Below are positions 8,350 through 19,208 of a DNA stretch of 64,000 nt, one piece after another. Positions within the stretch are counted from its first letter, which is position 1. Each line of letters begins with the position of its first letter. The translations under genes were made by a program, and so were the position numbers. The notes under the pieces were generated by a model that saw only the letters and a list, made by a program, of their open reading frames with translations, did no database searches and was not told where the DNA came from. Source of the DNA: Tepidimonas ignava (lineage in GTDB: Bacteria > Pseudomonadota > Gammaproteobacteria > Burkholderiales > Burkholderiaceae_C); assembly GCF_004342625.1 (NCBI RefSeq), contig NZ_SMAH01000007.1, forward strand, positions 1 through 64,000, read 5' to 3'.

Positions 8350-8675
8350 TCACGCCGGCACCGCCCACGATGCGCACAAGGCCTCAGCCTGCGCCAACAC
8401 CGTCTGCACCGCGGCATCCTGCAAGTCGGGCGGGTAGCCGTATGTGCGCCAAATGCGCTTGACCAGCACGCGCATGCGGCGGCAGGCCGTGGTTCAGGCG
8501 CGCCACGGCGTCAGTCAGCCGCTGCCACAGCGCCACCTCATCGTGGCTGCACCGCTCGGGACGACGCCCATCGGAACCGATGTCCCCCTCGCGCTCGAGG
8601 CTGTAGCCCAGACCGCGAAGCTGGTCCAGCAGGGCGTTTTCAACCTCGGCCTCGGACAGAAATGGCTTGGGTCAT
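8350..8675 (-). pseudogene. hsdR: type I restriction subunit HsdR, remnant of both ends
   Basis: Read leftward, the segment encodes the HsdR N-terminus (PKPFLSEAEVENALLDQL, then a stretch with GRRPERCSHDEVALWQRL and [13 protein letters not shown]). At about 8475 it jumps to the HsdR C-terminus ([19 protein letters not shown], then [15 protein letters not shown] and a stop at 8350). Roughly 900 internal codons with the nuclease and helicase motor are gone and the two parts are in different frames. The ATG at 8675 is also out of frame with the conserved start; removing one C from the three at 8669-8671 would restore MTKPFLSEAEV. No functional product is possible. It directly follows the rhuM-fic pseudogene, the order seen in intact type I loci. 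Confidence 0.8.
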
Positions 8676-9674
8676 CCTCCCTGGCTGGCGGGCGCGGCCA
8701 GCATGTTCTCGATCAGCCGGATCATCACGTCCTTGTTTTGGGCGTCCGACTCCGCCACCAGCAGCGCCAGCGCTGCCAGCCCCACGTCGTTGATGACCGG
8801 CTCGCCGCCTCGGATGAGCCGCCCGTTGCGGGCCAGAAAGTCCACGAACAAAAACGCCCCGGTCGGTGCGTTTGTTGCCATCCGAAAACGGGTGGTTTTT
8901 GATGACGAAGTACAGCAGGTGCGCCGCCTTGGTCTCGATGGTGGGGTAGGCGGGCTCACCAAACACGGTTTGCTCCAGGTTGCCCAGGATGGCCGCGAAG
9001 GCGTCGCCCCGCTCCTGGCCAAAGAGCGCCGACGCCTCGCCGCGCGCCATCAGGTCGGCCTTGAGGCGGGCAATGGCGGCGCGGGCTTCGTCCAGCGTCG
9101 GCAGCACCCCGCCCGGGCTGCCCGCCGGGGCGGTGAGCAAGCCCTCGTCGTAGCGCTGCAACCACAGGAAGGTCTGCGTGTAGCGCGCGATCACGTCCAC
9201 CAGCCCCCGGCCCTGGTCGGCGGTCAGCGCCTCCCCCGCCGCGGCTTTGCGCACCAGGGCCAGCGCCGCCTCCAGCTCGGCGGCGTTTCGCTCGAAGCGC
9301 TGGCGGTCCAGGCTGAAGCCGCGCGTCAGGTGTTCGCGCAGCACGGCGGTGGCCCATTGGCGGAAACGCGTGGCGCGGGTCGAGTTCACCCGATAACCGA
9401 CAGAGATGATGGCGTCGAGGTTGTAGTGCTTCAGACGCCGCTGGACCTGACGCCGCCCCTCGGTTTGAACCGCTAAGAAATCCTTAGTGGTTGCCGCTTC
9501 CTCCAGCTCGCCGTCGCGGAAGATATTCTTCAAGTGCATGAGCACGTTTTCCGGCGTGGTCGCAAAGACCTCGGCCATTTGCCGCTGCGTCAGCCAGATG
9601 GATTCGCCTTCCAGTCGTACCTGCACCGGCTGTCCGCTCGATTCGAAGATGACGAGCTGATTTGGCGTGGTCAT
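8672..9674 (-). pseudogene. RhuM-family / Fic (death-on-curing) protein, frameshifted
   Basis: The N-terminal ~200 residues are a RhuM (virulence-protein) domain, including LEGESIWLTQRQMAEVF and YNLDAIISVGYRVNS. A C-terminal Fic domain follows with the motif HPFSDGNKRT. Immediately after that motif the frame is broken by a tandem 4-bp duplication (CGGT CGGT on the plus strand, 8860-8867). Removing one copy restores NKRT-GAFLFVDFLARNG and runs to a stop at 8672 (MIRLIENMLAAPASQGG). Without correction the protein has a scrambled tail of about 65 residues. Fic proteins usually AMPylate targets; RhuM-Fic genes commonly sit inside type I restriction operons, as here. The frameshift could instead be a sequencing error, but neighbouring genes are also broken. 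Confidence 0.8.
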
Positions 9675-9829
9675 GGTCCTATCTCCCTGGCAAACGATTC
9701 AGTCATCCCTCGCCCAACTTATGCCGGAGCCGAGACAAAACCTCGGGCCTGGATCATGGGTCATATCCCGGACGATCACAAGGCCTCCGTGCCCCGGCGT
9801 AGCGATATGGGTATGATTAACCCAGATTG

Positions 9830-10201
9830 TTACCGTGCCGAGGACGTCGTCGCGCCACCCACCCCACCGGATTCCACGTCCTTCTCCTCATTCGCCTCCT
9901 GCACCACAACCCTGTTGCGCGCGATGATCTGGCGGAAGGCCGCGCTGGCCTGCGCCCAGTCCACCAGGTCCACTCTCCAGGGCAGGTCGGCTTCGTCGAA
10001 GGCGTCGCGCAGCTTGGCCAGGGTGCCCAGCGGCAGGGGCGCTGTGCCGATGATGGCCAGATCCAGGTCGGAGTGGAGTTTGGGCTGCCCGCCTGCGCGT
10101 GAGCCAAACGCCCACACCGTGTGCGTGGGGACGTGCGCGCGCAAGATGGCTCGAACCAGGTCAAGTTCCTGTGGGCGCAACAGCAGCGGCGGCTGATTCA
10201 T
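9830..10201 (-). CDS. MntA-like minimal nucleotidyltransferase (antitoxin of a HepT/MntA pair)
   Basis: This 123-residue protein has the minimal nucleotidyltransferase signature: GSRAGGQPKLHSDLDLAI (GSx10DxD) at about residues 33-50, and a third acidic site in RVDLVDW near residue 80. In type VII toxin-antitoxin pairs such proteins AMPylate the HEPN toxin HepT. The start overlaps the stop of the hepT remnant by 4 bp, the usual arrangement. The catalytic residues are intact, but its partner has lost its toxic core, so the gene is probably a leftover. The last ~22 residues (from EANEEKD) exceed the usual family length. Confidence 0.8.
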   Translation of the reverse strand: MNQPPLLLRPQELDLVRAILRAHVPTHTVWAFGSRAGGQPKLHSDLDLAIIGTAPLPLGTLAKLRDAFDEADLPWRVDLVDWAQASAAFRQIIARNRVVVQEANEEKDVESGGVGGATTSSAR

Positions 10202-10370
10202 GCGCGAGCGCTCCTTTCGTTGAGGGCGTCACGCAAAAAGCGCGCTTCCTCCACAAACGCTGGGATGCCGTCGACCACTTCCACGGCCACCTCTTCGTCT
10301 CCAGGTAGCGCTTGAGCAGGCGATGAGCGATTTCGTAGGTGAACTCGAAGCGCTGCACCAAGCCGGCGCG
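10198..10370 (-). pseudogene. HepT-like HEPN toxin (nucleotidyltransferase substrate-binding protein), internally deleted
   Basis: The fragment reads RAGLVQRFEFTYEIAHRLLKRYLE, then shifts frame at about 10297 into EEVAVEVVDGIPAFVEEARFL and RDALNERSARA before a stop at 10198. Intact members have about 40 more residues between these blocks, including the R-x4-6-H (RxxxSHTY-type) motif that is the HEPN nuclease site and the AMPylation target. That whole section is missing, and the N-terminal ~25 residues are replaced by an hsdM fragment. The product would be non-toxic. The last codons overlap the mntA-like start by 4 bp. Confidence 0.75.
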
Positions 10371-10515
<145 letters not shown>

Positions 10516-10622
10516 GCGTTTGCGCATCGGTGCAGCTCCCTGCGGGATGGACTGGATGGACAAGCCGACATGCTGGCGCACCCCAGCCGCACCGCCGCAG
10601 CGCAAGCGGCCCCCTCTCCCGC

Positions 10623-11531
10623 TCAACCACGACGCGCCAGCAGCGCCCGTGCGGCGCGCGACGCGGTGGGGCGGCCCAGTTGGGCGCTGATCCAGGCCCC
10701 GGTGTCCACCAGGGCGTCGAGGTCAATGCCGGTGTCGATGCCCATGCCGTGCAGCATGTACACCACATCTTCGGTGGCCACGTTGCCGGTGGCGCCCTTG
10801 GCGTAGGGACAGCCCCCCAGCCCGGCCACCGAGGCTTGCACGTTCCACACCCCCAGTTGCAGCGCGGCCAGCGTGTTGGCCAGCGCCTGGCCGTAGGTGT
10901 CGTGAAAGTGCGCGCTGATGTGGTCGAGGTCGTAGTGGCGTGCGGCGGCCTCGATGGCGCGCTGCACCTTCAGCGGCGTGCCCACGCCGATGGTGTCGGC
11001 CACGTCCACCCGCTGCACGCCGATGGACTTCATCAGCCCGGCCAGCATCGCCACCCGCTCGGGCGGCACGTCGCCTTCGTAGGGGCAACCGACGGTGCAG
11101 CTCATGGCCCCGCGCACGGCGATGCCGGCCTTGCGCGCCGCCTCCACCACGGGGGCGAAGCGCTCGATGCTCTCAGCGATGCTGCAGTTGATGTTGCGCT
11201 GGCTGAAGGCTTCGCTGGCCGCACCAAAGACGACGATTTCGTCGGGCCGGTCGGCCAGCGCGGCCTCGAAGCCTTTGAGGTTGGGGGTCAGCACCGCGTA
11301 GCGCACGCCGGGGCGGCGCTGCAAGCCGGCCATCACCTCGTGGTTGTCGGCCATTTGCGGCACCCACTTGGGGCTGACGTAGCTGGTGACCTCGATTTCC
11401 CGCAAGCCGGCCGCTTGCAGCCGGTGCACGAGTTCGATCTTGACCGCGGCGGGCACGGGCTGCTTTTCGTTTTGCAGGCCGTCGCGTGGGCTCACGTCCA
11501 CGATGCGTACTTGGTGCGGGTACTGGGGCAT
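10623..11531 (-). CDS. mvaB: hydroxymethylglutaryl-CoA lyase
   Basis: This 302-residue TIM-barrel enzyme cleaves 3-hydroxy-3-methylglutaryl-CoA to acetoacetate and acetyl-CoA, the last step of the leucine branch. Visible motifs are the metal-binding DVSPRDGLQNE near the N-terminus, AHFHDTYGQAL with metal-ligand histidines, and the signature GGCPYAKGATGNVATED with the active-site cysteine. It is the last gene of the liuB-liuC-liuD-mvaB run, 26 bp after liuD. Downstream (to the left) the sequence passes at once into the decayed restriction locus. Confidence 0.96.
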   Translation of the reverse strand: MPQYPHQVRIVDVSPRDGLQNEKQPVPAAVKIELVHRLQAAGLREIEVTSYVSPKWVPQMADNHEVMAGLQRRPGVRYAVLTPNLKGFEAALADRPDEIVVFGAASEAFSQRNINCSIAESIERFAPVVEAARKAGIAVRGAMSCTVGCPYEGDVPPERVAMLAGLMKSIGVQRVDVADTIGVGTPLKVQRAIEAAARHYDLDHISAHFHDTYGQALANTLAALQLGVWNVQASVAGLGGCPYAKGATGNVATEDVVYMLHGMGIDTGIDLDALVDTGAWISAQLGRPTASRAARALLARRG

Positions 11532-11557
11532 GGCGTGCTCCGGTGCGGGTGGCAGCG

Positions 11558-13591
<2,034 letters not shown>

Positions 13592-13616
13592 GGTGCGTGG
13601 TCCTCGGCGCTGGGGG

Positions 13617-14438
13617 TCAGCCTTGGGTGGGTGCGGTGGGTGGCACAGCCTCGGCCTGCGGCAGCCAGCCGGGCTTGCGTTTGTGCAAAAAGGCCTGCAC
13701 GCCCTCGCGCCCTTCGGCGCTGGCGCGCACGTCGGCGATCATGCGCACCGTGCGCTCGACCAGCGCATCGTCCAGCGGCGCCGTTTCGATGTCGCGCAGC
13801 AACCGCTTGCAAGTGGCCAGCGCCTGCGGGCCGTTGGCGGCCAGCGCGCGCGCGATGACCTCGACACGCTCGTCGAGCCGCTCGGGCGCCACCACCTCGT
13901 GCACCAGCCCCAAGCGCAGCGCTTCGGCGGCGTCGAAGCGCTCGGCGGTCAGCATGTAGCGCCGCGCCGCGCGCAGCCCCATCGCCCGCACGACGTAGGG
14001 GCCGATGGTGGCGGGCACCAGGCCCAGCTTGACCTCGCTGAGGCAAAACCCCGCCCCCTGCACCGCCACCGCAATGTCGCAGCACGCCACCAGCCCCATG
14101 CCGCCGGCGTACACATCGCCCTGCACCCGCGCCACGGTGGGCTTGGGGCAGGTGTCCATGACGCGCAGCATGCGCGCCAACGCGGCCGCGTCGGCCAGGT
14201 TGTCGGCATGGCTGTAGTCGGCCATGCGGCGCATCCAGTTCAGGTCGGCCCCGGCGCAAAACGCCGGGCCCTCGGCCGCCAGCACGATCACGCGCACCGC
14301 GTCGTCGGCGCCCAGGGCTTCGAACGCCTGCGTCAGCCGCGCGATCACCTCGTCATTGAACGCGTTGCGCAGCGCGGGGCGGTTCAGCGTCACCCGCGCC
14401 ACGGGGCCACGCCCCTCCACCAGCACCGTATCGTCCAT
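13617..14438 (-). CDS. liuC: methylglutaconyl-CoA hydratase (enoyl-CoA hydratase family)
   Basis: This 273-residue crotonase-fold protein is expected to hydrate 3-methylglutaconyl-CoA to HMG-CoA. It has the oxyanion-hole segments AFCAGADLNWM and GDVYAGGMGLVACCDIA, and the LSEVKLGLVPATIGPYV stretch. The specificity is inferred from its place between the two methylcrotonyl-CoA carboxylase genes. I prefer the ATG at 14438, which has AGGAAC about 9 nt upstream; an in-frame ATG at 14465 has a poorer site and would add nine residues. LiuB ends 41 bp upstream. Confidence 0.92.
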   Translation of the reverse strand: MDDTVLVEGRGPVARVTLNRPALRNAFNDEVIARLTQAFEALGADDAVRVIVLAAEGPAFCAGADLNWMRRMADYSHADNLADAAALARMLRVMDTCPKPTVARVQGDVYAGGMGLVACCDIAVAVQGAGFCLSEVKLGLVPATIGPYVVRAMGLRAARRYMLTAERFDAAEALRLGLVHEVVAPERLDERVEVIARALAANGPQALATCKRLLRDIETAPLDDALVERTVRMIADVRASAEGREGVQAFLHKRKPGWLPQAEAVPPTAPTQG

Positions 14439-14479
14439 CGTCAGGGTTCCTGTGGGGTTGACCATCGTGCACCACCGCC

Positions 14480-16087
14480 TCACATGCGGAACACGCCAAA
14501 GCGCGTGTCGGGGATGGGCGCGTTGAGCGCCGCGCTCAGCCCCAGCGCCAGCACCCGCCGGGTGTCCACCGGATCGATGACGCCGTCGTCCCACAGCCGC
14601 GCGGTGGCGTAGTACGGGTGCCCCTGGCGCTCGTACTGGGCACGGATAGGGGCCTTGAAGGCTTCTTCCTCTTCGGCGCTCCAGGTGCCACCCTTGGCCT
14701 CGATGCCATCGCGCTTGACGGTGGCCAGCACGCTGGCGGCCTGCTCGCCACCCATCACGCTGATGCGCGCGTTGGGCCACATCCACAGAAAGCGCGGCGA
14801 GTACGCCCGGCCGCACATGCCGTAGTTGCCCGCGCCGAACGAGCCCCCAATGATGACGGTGAACTTGGGCACTTGGGCACAGGCCACGGCCGTCACCATC
14901 TTGGCGCCCGCGCGGGCGATGCCGGCGTTTTCGTACTTGCGCCCCACCATGAAGCCGGTGATGTTTTGCAAAAACACCAGCGGCACCTTGCGCTGGCAGC
15001 ACAGCTCGATGAAGTGCGCGCCCTTGTCGGCGCTTTCGGCAAACAGGATGCCGTTGTTGGCCACGATGCCCACCGGCATGCCCTCGAGGTGCGCAAAGCC
15101 GCACACCAGCGTGGTGCCGTAGCGGGCTTTGAATTCGTGCAGCTCCGAGCCGTCCACGATGCGCGCGATGACCTCGCGCACGTCAAACGGCTTGCGCGTG
15201 TCGGTGGGGATGATGCCGTACAGTTCCTCAGCCGGGTACAGCGGCGCACGCGGCGCGCGGCGCTCCAGGGGCCACACCTTGCCGCGGTTGAGGCGCGCCA
15301 CCGCCTCGCGCGCCAGCGCCAGCGCGTGCAGGTCGTTTTCGGCCAGGTGGTCGGCCACCCCCGACAGGCGCGTGTGCACATCGCCGCCGCCCAGGTCCTC
15401 GGCGCTGACCACTTCGCCAGTGGCCGCCTTGACCAGCGGCGGCCCGCCCAAAAAGATCGTGCCCTGGTTTTTGACGATGATGGTCTCGTCGCTCATCGCC
15501 GGCACATAGGCGCCGCCCGCCGTGCACGAGCCCATGACGACCGCGATCTGCGCGATGCCCTGCGCGCTCATGTTGGCCTGGTTGTAAAAAATGCGGCCGA
15601 AGTGGTCTCGATCGGGGAACACCTCGTCCTGGTTGGGCAGGTTGGCGCCCCCCGAGTCCACCAGGTACACACAGGGCAAGCGGTTTTGCTGCGCGATTTC
15701 CTGCGCACGCAGGTGTTTTTTCACGGTCATCGGGTAGTAGGTGCCGCCCTTGACCGTCGCGTCGTTGCACACGATGACGCACTCCACCCCGGCGATGCGC
15801 CCGATGCCCGCGATCAGCCCGGCGCACGGCGCCTCGTTGTCGTACATGTCCAGCGCCGCCAGCGGCGCGATCTCCAGGAACGGCGAACCCGGATCGAGCA
15901 GCATTTCGACCCGCTCGCGCGGCAACAGCTTGCCACGCGCGGTGTGCTTGGCACGGGCGGCCTCGCCGCCGCCCAGCGCCACCTGGGCGATGCGGGCGTG
16001 CAGGTCATCGACCAGCGCACGCATGGCGGCGGCGTTGGCAGCAAAGTCGGCACTGCGGGGGTTGATGCGGGTGGGCAGGGTGCTCAT
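14480..16087 (-). CDS. liuB: methylcrotonyl-CoA carboxylase, carboxyltransferase beta subunit
   Basis: This 535-residue carboxyltransferase transfers the carboxyl group from biotin on LiuD to 3-methylcrotonyl-CoA. It carries two crotonase-like lobes. The N-terminal lobe includes [25 protein letters not shown] and [17 protein letters not shown]; the C-terminal lobe includes [15 protein letters not shown] and [20 protein letters not shown]. These blocks are characteristic of MccB/LiuB rather than of propionyl-CoA carboxylase. It is the first gene of its transcription unit and diverges from an AraC-family regulator across 78 bp. No LiuR-type palindrome is visible in that gap. Confidence 0.96.
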   Translation of the reverse strand: MSTLPTRINPRSADFAANAAAMRALVDDLHARIAQVALGGGEAARAKHTARGKLLPRERVEMLLDPGSPFLEIAPLAALDMYDNEAPCAGLIAGIGRIAGVECVIVCNDATVKGGTYYPMTVKKHLRAQEIAQQNRLPCVYLVDSGGANLPNQDEVFPDRDHFGRIFYNQANMSAQGIAQIAVVMGSCTAGGAYVPAMSDETIIVKNQGTIFLGGPPLVKAATGEVVSAEDLGGGDVHTRLSGVADHLAENDLHALALAREAVARLNRGKVWPLERRAPRAPLYPAEELYGIIPTDTRKPFDVREVIARIVDGSELHEFKARYGTTLVCGFAHLEGMPVGIVANNGILFAESADKGAHFIELCCQRKVPLVFLQNITGFMVGRKYENAGIARAGAKMVTAVACAQVPKFTVIIGGSFGAGNYGMCGRAYSPRFLWMWPNARISVMGGEQAASVLATVKRDGIEAKGGTWSAEEEEAFKAPIRAQYERQGHPYYATARLWDDGVIDPVDTRRVLALGLSAALNAPIPDTRFGVFRM

Positions 16088-16145
16088 GGTGCGCCGCATT
16101 GTGGGCGCGCCCGCCCACGCTGCCAACCCCCAGGCGCCCCACAAA

Positions 16146-16165
16146 GGTTGCATAATGCGCCAACC
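16146..16165. promoter_or_regulatory. possible operator/promoter in the liuB-araC divergent gap
   Basis: GGTTG and CAACC form short inverted arms around CATAATGCG. CATAAT resembles a -10 element and ends 9 nt before the araC-type start. The arms may bind the regulator itself; the repeat is only 5 bp per side. Confidence 0.35.
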
Positions 16166-17242
16166 ATGTCGCCCACCCTGCCGCCCACCCAGCGCCGCCC
16201 GGTGGCCGCCACGCCGATCGCGTTCGTGCGCGCCATCGCGCTGGCCTACGCGCAGCGCGGGCTCGATCCCCAGCCGGCGCTGATGGACGCGGGCATTGAC
16301 CCCGCATGGCTGGCCACGCCCCAGGCGCGTGTCACCAGCCTGCCCTTCGAGCGGCTGGCCGCACGCGCCATGCGTGAGCTCGACGACGAGGCGCTGGGCT
16401 GGTTCAGCCGCCGGCTGCCGTGGGGCAGCTACGGCATGCTGGCGCGCGCCTCGCTGACCGCCCCGGACCTGGGCCTGGCGCTGCGGCGCTGGTGCCGCCA
16501 CCACGCGCTGCTGACCGACGATGTGCTGCTGCAGTGGCGCGAACAGGAGCAGCACGCCGAGCTGACACTGATCGAACAGCGTGCGCCCGGCGCGGACCTG
16601 CCCGACGTTGCCCAACGCGCCACGGTGCGGGAGTTTGCCCACGTTTCGCTGCTGCGCAACGTGCTGGGGCTGGCCGCGTGGCTGATCGACGCGCGCATCG
16701 TGCCCACGCAGGTGCGGCTGGCCTTCCCCGCGCCGCCGCACGCCGACGTCTATCCGCTGCTGTTTGGCGGCGCCCCGGTGCTGTGGGACGCCAGCGCCAC
16801 CGCGCTGCGCCTGGATCGCGCCTACCTGCGCGAACCCCTGCGCCGCGACGACGCCGCGCTGCGCGCCATGCTGCCCCACGCCGTGCGCCTGATGGTGCGG
16901 CCGTACCACCACGACCGTCTGCTGCTGGAGCGCGCGCGCGCGTGGCTGCGCACCCACCCCGGGGCCGACACCGCGCACCTGGCGCGCGCGCTGCACGTCT
17001 CGCCGCGCACCTTGCAGCGCCAACTGCACGACAGCGGCACCAGCGTGCACGCGCTGCGCGACCAAGTACGCCACGAACTGGCCACCGGCTACCTGCTGCG
17101 CACCCGCTGGCCCATCAAGCGCATCGCCGCGGCGGTGGGCTTTGACAACGACAAGAGCTTCATGCGCGCGTTTCGCGTCTGGACGGGCGTCAGCCCGGCG
17201 GCGTGGCGACGCCGAGCCTCGGCCAGACCGACACATCCTTGA
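16166..17242 (+). CDS. AraC-family transcriptional regulator
   Basis: This 358-residue regulator has an N-terminal arabinose-binding-like effector domain of the OruR/ArgR-like AraC type (residues ~15-210) and a C-terminal double helix-turn-helix (~260-350). The second helix-turn-helix carries [22 protein letters not shown] followed by the closing [10 protein letters not shown]. It is transcribed away from liuB with 78 bp between starts, so control of the liuBCD-mvaB unit or of itself is likely. The effector is unknown. No Shine-Dalgarno sequence precedes the ATG; a -10-like CATAAT lies 9 nt upstream. Confidence 0.9.
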   Translation: MSPTLPPTQRRPVAATPIAFVRAIALAYAQRGLDPQPALMDAGIDPAWLATPQARVTSLPFERLAARAMRELDDEALGWFSRRLPWGSYGMLARASLTAPDLGLALRRWCRHHALLTDDVLLQWREQEQHAELTLIEQRAPGADLPDVAQRATVREFAHVSLLRNVLGLAAWLIDARIVPTQVRLAFPAPPHADVYPLLFGGAPVLWDASATALRLDRAYLREPLRRDDAALRAMLPHAVRLMVRPYHHDRLLLERARAWLRTHPGADTAHLARALHVSPRTLQRQLHDSGTSVHALRDQVRHELATGYLLRTRWPIKRIAAAVGFDNDKSFMRAFRVWTGVSPAAWRRRASARPTHP

Positions 17243-17267
17243 CGTGCGTCAACAGACCTCCGATATA
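17239..17267 (+). promoter_or_regulatory. promoter with embedded 14-bp inverted repeat before the AhpD-like gene
   Basis: TTGACG at 17239-17244 and GATATA at 17262-17267 are separated by 17 bp and fit a -35/-10 pair. The -35 is the left arm of an inverted repeat TTGACG-TG-CGTCAA (17239-17252). The arms equal the outer arms of the LiuR palindrome at 28405, but the centre is 8 bp shorter. Confidence 0.5.
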
Positions 17268-17308
17268 CCGGCGGTAGTATGGTGGCTCCCTACGAAGGAG
17301 CTGCCACC

Positions 17309-17677
17309 GTGCCCATCGTCGACCACAATGACCTGATCTGCGACATCAGCGCCCAATTGGCCAAACTGCGCAAGGCCCAGCCCGAGGCCATGCGCGGTTT
17401 TTCGCAGCTGGCGCAGGCCTCGATGGCCGAAGGCGCCATCAGCGCCAAGCACAAGGAGTTGATCGCGCTGGCCATCGGCATCACGCAGCGGTGCTCGGCC
17501 TGCATCGGCTACCACGTGCGCGCCCTTATCCAACTGGGCGGCACACGCCAGGAACTGGAAGAACTGCTGACGATTTGCACCTACATGGGCGGTGGCCCGG
17601 CGTTGATGTACGCCGCCGAAGCGCTCAAATGCTGGGATGCGATGAGCACCGAGCAGGTGTGCGCCGCCAGCGCCTGA
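17309..17677 (+). CDS. carboxymuconolactone decarboxylase / AhpD-like protein
   Basis: This 122-residue helical protein has the redox-active CSACIGYHVRAL motif (CxxC with following His) typical of AhpD-like members of the carboxymuconolactone decarboxylase superfamily. Such proteins reduce peroxiredoxin partners or act as small disulfide oxidoreductases. I chose the GTG at 17309 because GAAGGAG lies 8 nt upstream; the in-frame ATG at 17279 has no such site and lies almost at the predicted transcription start. It stands alone between the AraC regulator and the convergent trkH. Confidence 0.88.
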   Translation: MPIVDHNDLICDISAQLAKLRKAQPEAMRGFSQLAQASMAEGAISAKHKELIALAIGITQRCSACIGYHVRALIQLGGTRQELEELLTICTYMGGGPALMYAAEALKCWDAMSTEQVCAASA

Positions 17678-17742
17678 ACGCCGCAGCGCACAGCCCAGCG
17701 CGGGGGCCGGCATGGTGGCCACCGTGGGCTGGCAAGCGCGGC

Positions 17743-19194
17743 TCAACGCCGCCAAAACGCCCGCGTGAACAGCACCAGCACGCTCAGCAGCTCCAGCCGG
17801 CCCAGCAGCATGGCGGCGCTGAGCACCCAGAGCTGAAACGGCGTCAGCCCGCCGTAATTCCCGGCCGGCCCTACCTCGCCCAAGCCGGGGCCGATGTTGT
17901 TGACGGTGGCCACCACAGCCGAAAACGCCGTCACCACGTCCATGCCCGACAGCAGCAGCAAGAACGCCAGCCCCACGGTGGCCGCGCCGTAAATCAACAT
18001 GAAGCCCAGCACACCGTTCATGACCGTCGGTGGCACGGCCTGGCCGCCCAGGGTGACCGGGTTGACCACGTGCGGGTGCACGATGCGCACGAGTTCGCGG
18101 CGCGCCTGCTTGATCAGCAGCACCATGCGCACCATTTTGATGCCACCGCCGGTGGAGCCCGCGCACGACACAAAAGTGCCCAGGAACAGCAACAGCACCG
18201 GGATGAAGGGCGGCCACTGCAGGTAGTCGGTGGTGGCGTAGCCGGTGGTGGTGGCCAGCGACAGCACGTGGAACGCCGCCAGGCGCAGCGCGGTGGGCAC
18301 GTCGTCCACCACCCGCTGCGCCGCCAGCATCAGCGCCACCCACCCGGTGGCCGCCAGCAGCACCACCACGTAGGTGCGAATTTCGCGGTCGGCCCACAGC
18401 GGCCGCAGGGTCAGGCTGCGCACCACCATGAAGTAGCGCAAAAAGCTGATGCCGGCCAGCCCCATGAACACGATGGCCACCCACTCCACCGCCGGAGACT
18501 GGAAGTAGCCCAGGCTGGCGTCGTGCGACGAAAACCCCGCCAGCCCCATCGTTGTGCACATGTGCATGAAGGCATCCGCCCAGCTCATGCCTGCCCAGCG
18601 GTAGGCCAGCAGGCACGCCAACGAAAACACAAAATACACCCCCCACAAACCGCGCGCCGTCTCGGCGATGCGCGGCGTGAGCTTGTGGTCTTTCATCGGC
18701 CCCGGCGTTTCGGCCTTGTACAGCTGCATGCCACCCAGCCCCAGCATCGGCAACACCGCCACCACCAGCAGCATCACCCCCAAGCCACCCACGTACTGCA
18801 AAAAGCAACGCCACACGTTGACCGACACGGGCAGCGCGTCCAAACCGGACAGCGCGGTGGCGCCGGTGGCGGTCAGCGCGCTCATGGCTTCGAAGTACGC
18901 GTGGTGCCACGTGATGCCCGGCACCATCCACCCCAGGGGCAGCGCCGCGTAGGCGGGCAGCACCGACCACACCAGGTTAACCAGCACGAAGCCGTCGCGC
19001 GTGCCCAGCTCGCGCTTGTGCCGCCGCGTCGCCAACCACAGCGCCAACCCACTGGCCAGCGTCAAGCCGGCGGCTTGCGCCCACTGCACCTCGTGGGTCA
19101 CGTCGTCGTGGACCCAGGCCCAGCCCATCGGCACCACGAACGCCAGGGCAAACGCCATCAACACGTGCGCAAAGACATGCAGCGTCGCCCCCAT
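17743..19194 (-). CDS. trkH: Trk potassium uptake membrane protein, second copy
   Basis: This 483-residue integral membrane protein of the TrkH/KtrB family has about ten hydrophobic segments and four pore loops. The pore-loop glycine motifs are present: TATGATALSG, CTTMGLAGFSSHD, TTTGYATTDY and NNIGPGLGEVGPAGNY. It forms the K+-conducting subunit that TrkA gates from the cytoplasm. The ATG at 19194 gives the usual length and lies only 14 bp after the stop of the first trkH. It is clearly related to its neighbour but well diverged, so this is not a recent duplication. Confidence 0.93.
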   Translation of the reverse strand: MGATLHVFAHVLMAFALAFVVPMGWAWVHDDVTHEVQWAQAAGLTLASGLALWLATRRHKRELGTRDGFVLVNLVWSVLPAYAALPLGWMVPGITWHHAYFEAMSALTATGATALSGLDALPVSVNVWRCFLQYVGGLGVMLLVVAVLPMLGLGGMQLYKAETPGPMKDHKLTPRIAETARGLWGVYFVFSLACLLAYRWAGMSWADAFMHMCTTMGLAGFSSHDASLGYFQSPAVEWVAIVFMGLAGISFLRYFMVVRSLTLRPLWADREIRTYVVVLLAATGWVALMLAAQRVVDDVPTALRLAAFHVLSLATTTGYATTDYLQWPPFIPVLLLFLGTFVSCAGSTGGGIKMVRMVLLIKQARRELVRIVHPHVVNPVTLGGQAVPPTVMNGVLGFMLIYGAATVGLAFLLLLSGMDVVTAFSAVVATVNNIGPGLGEVGPAGNYGGLTPFQLWVLSAAMLLGRLELLSVLVLFTRAFWRR

Positions 19195-19208
19195 GCCCTG
19201 CCCTGCCC

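Noticed and set aside
9675-9829. The 155-bp gap between rhuM-fic and mntA as a possible hsdS remnant
   Set aside because: No frame gave recognisable HsdS target-recognition or conserved-region sequence; I see only lower-GC noncoding DNA and a weak ribosome binding site before rhuM.
17693-17733. Inverted CAGCCCA/TGGGCTG arms between the AhpD-like gene and trkH as a bidirectional terminator
   Set aside because: The loop is about 30 nt and there is no T-tract on either strand, so termination is not supported.
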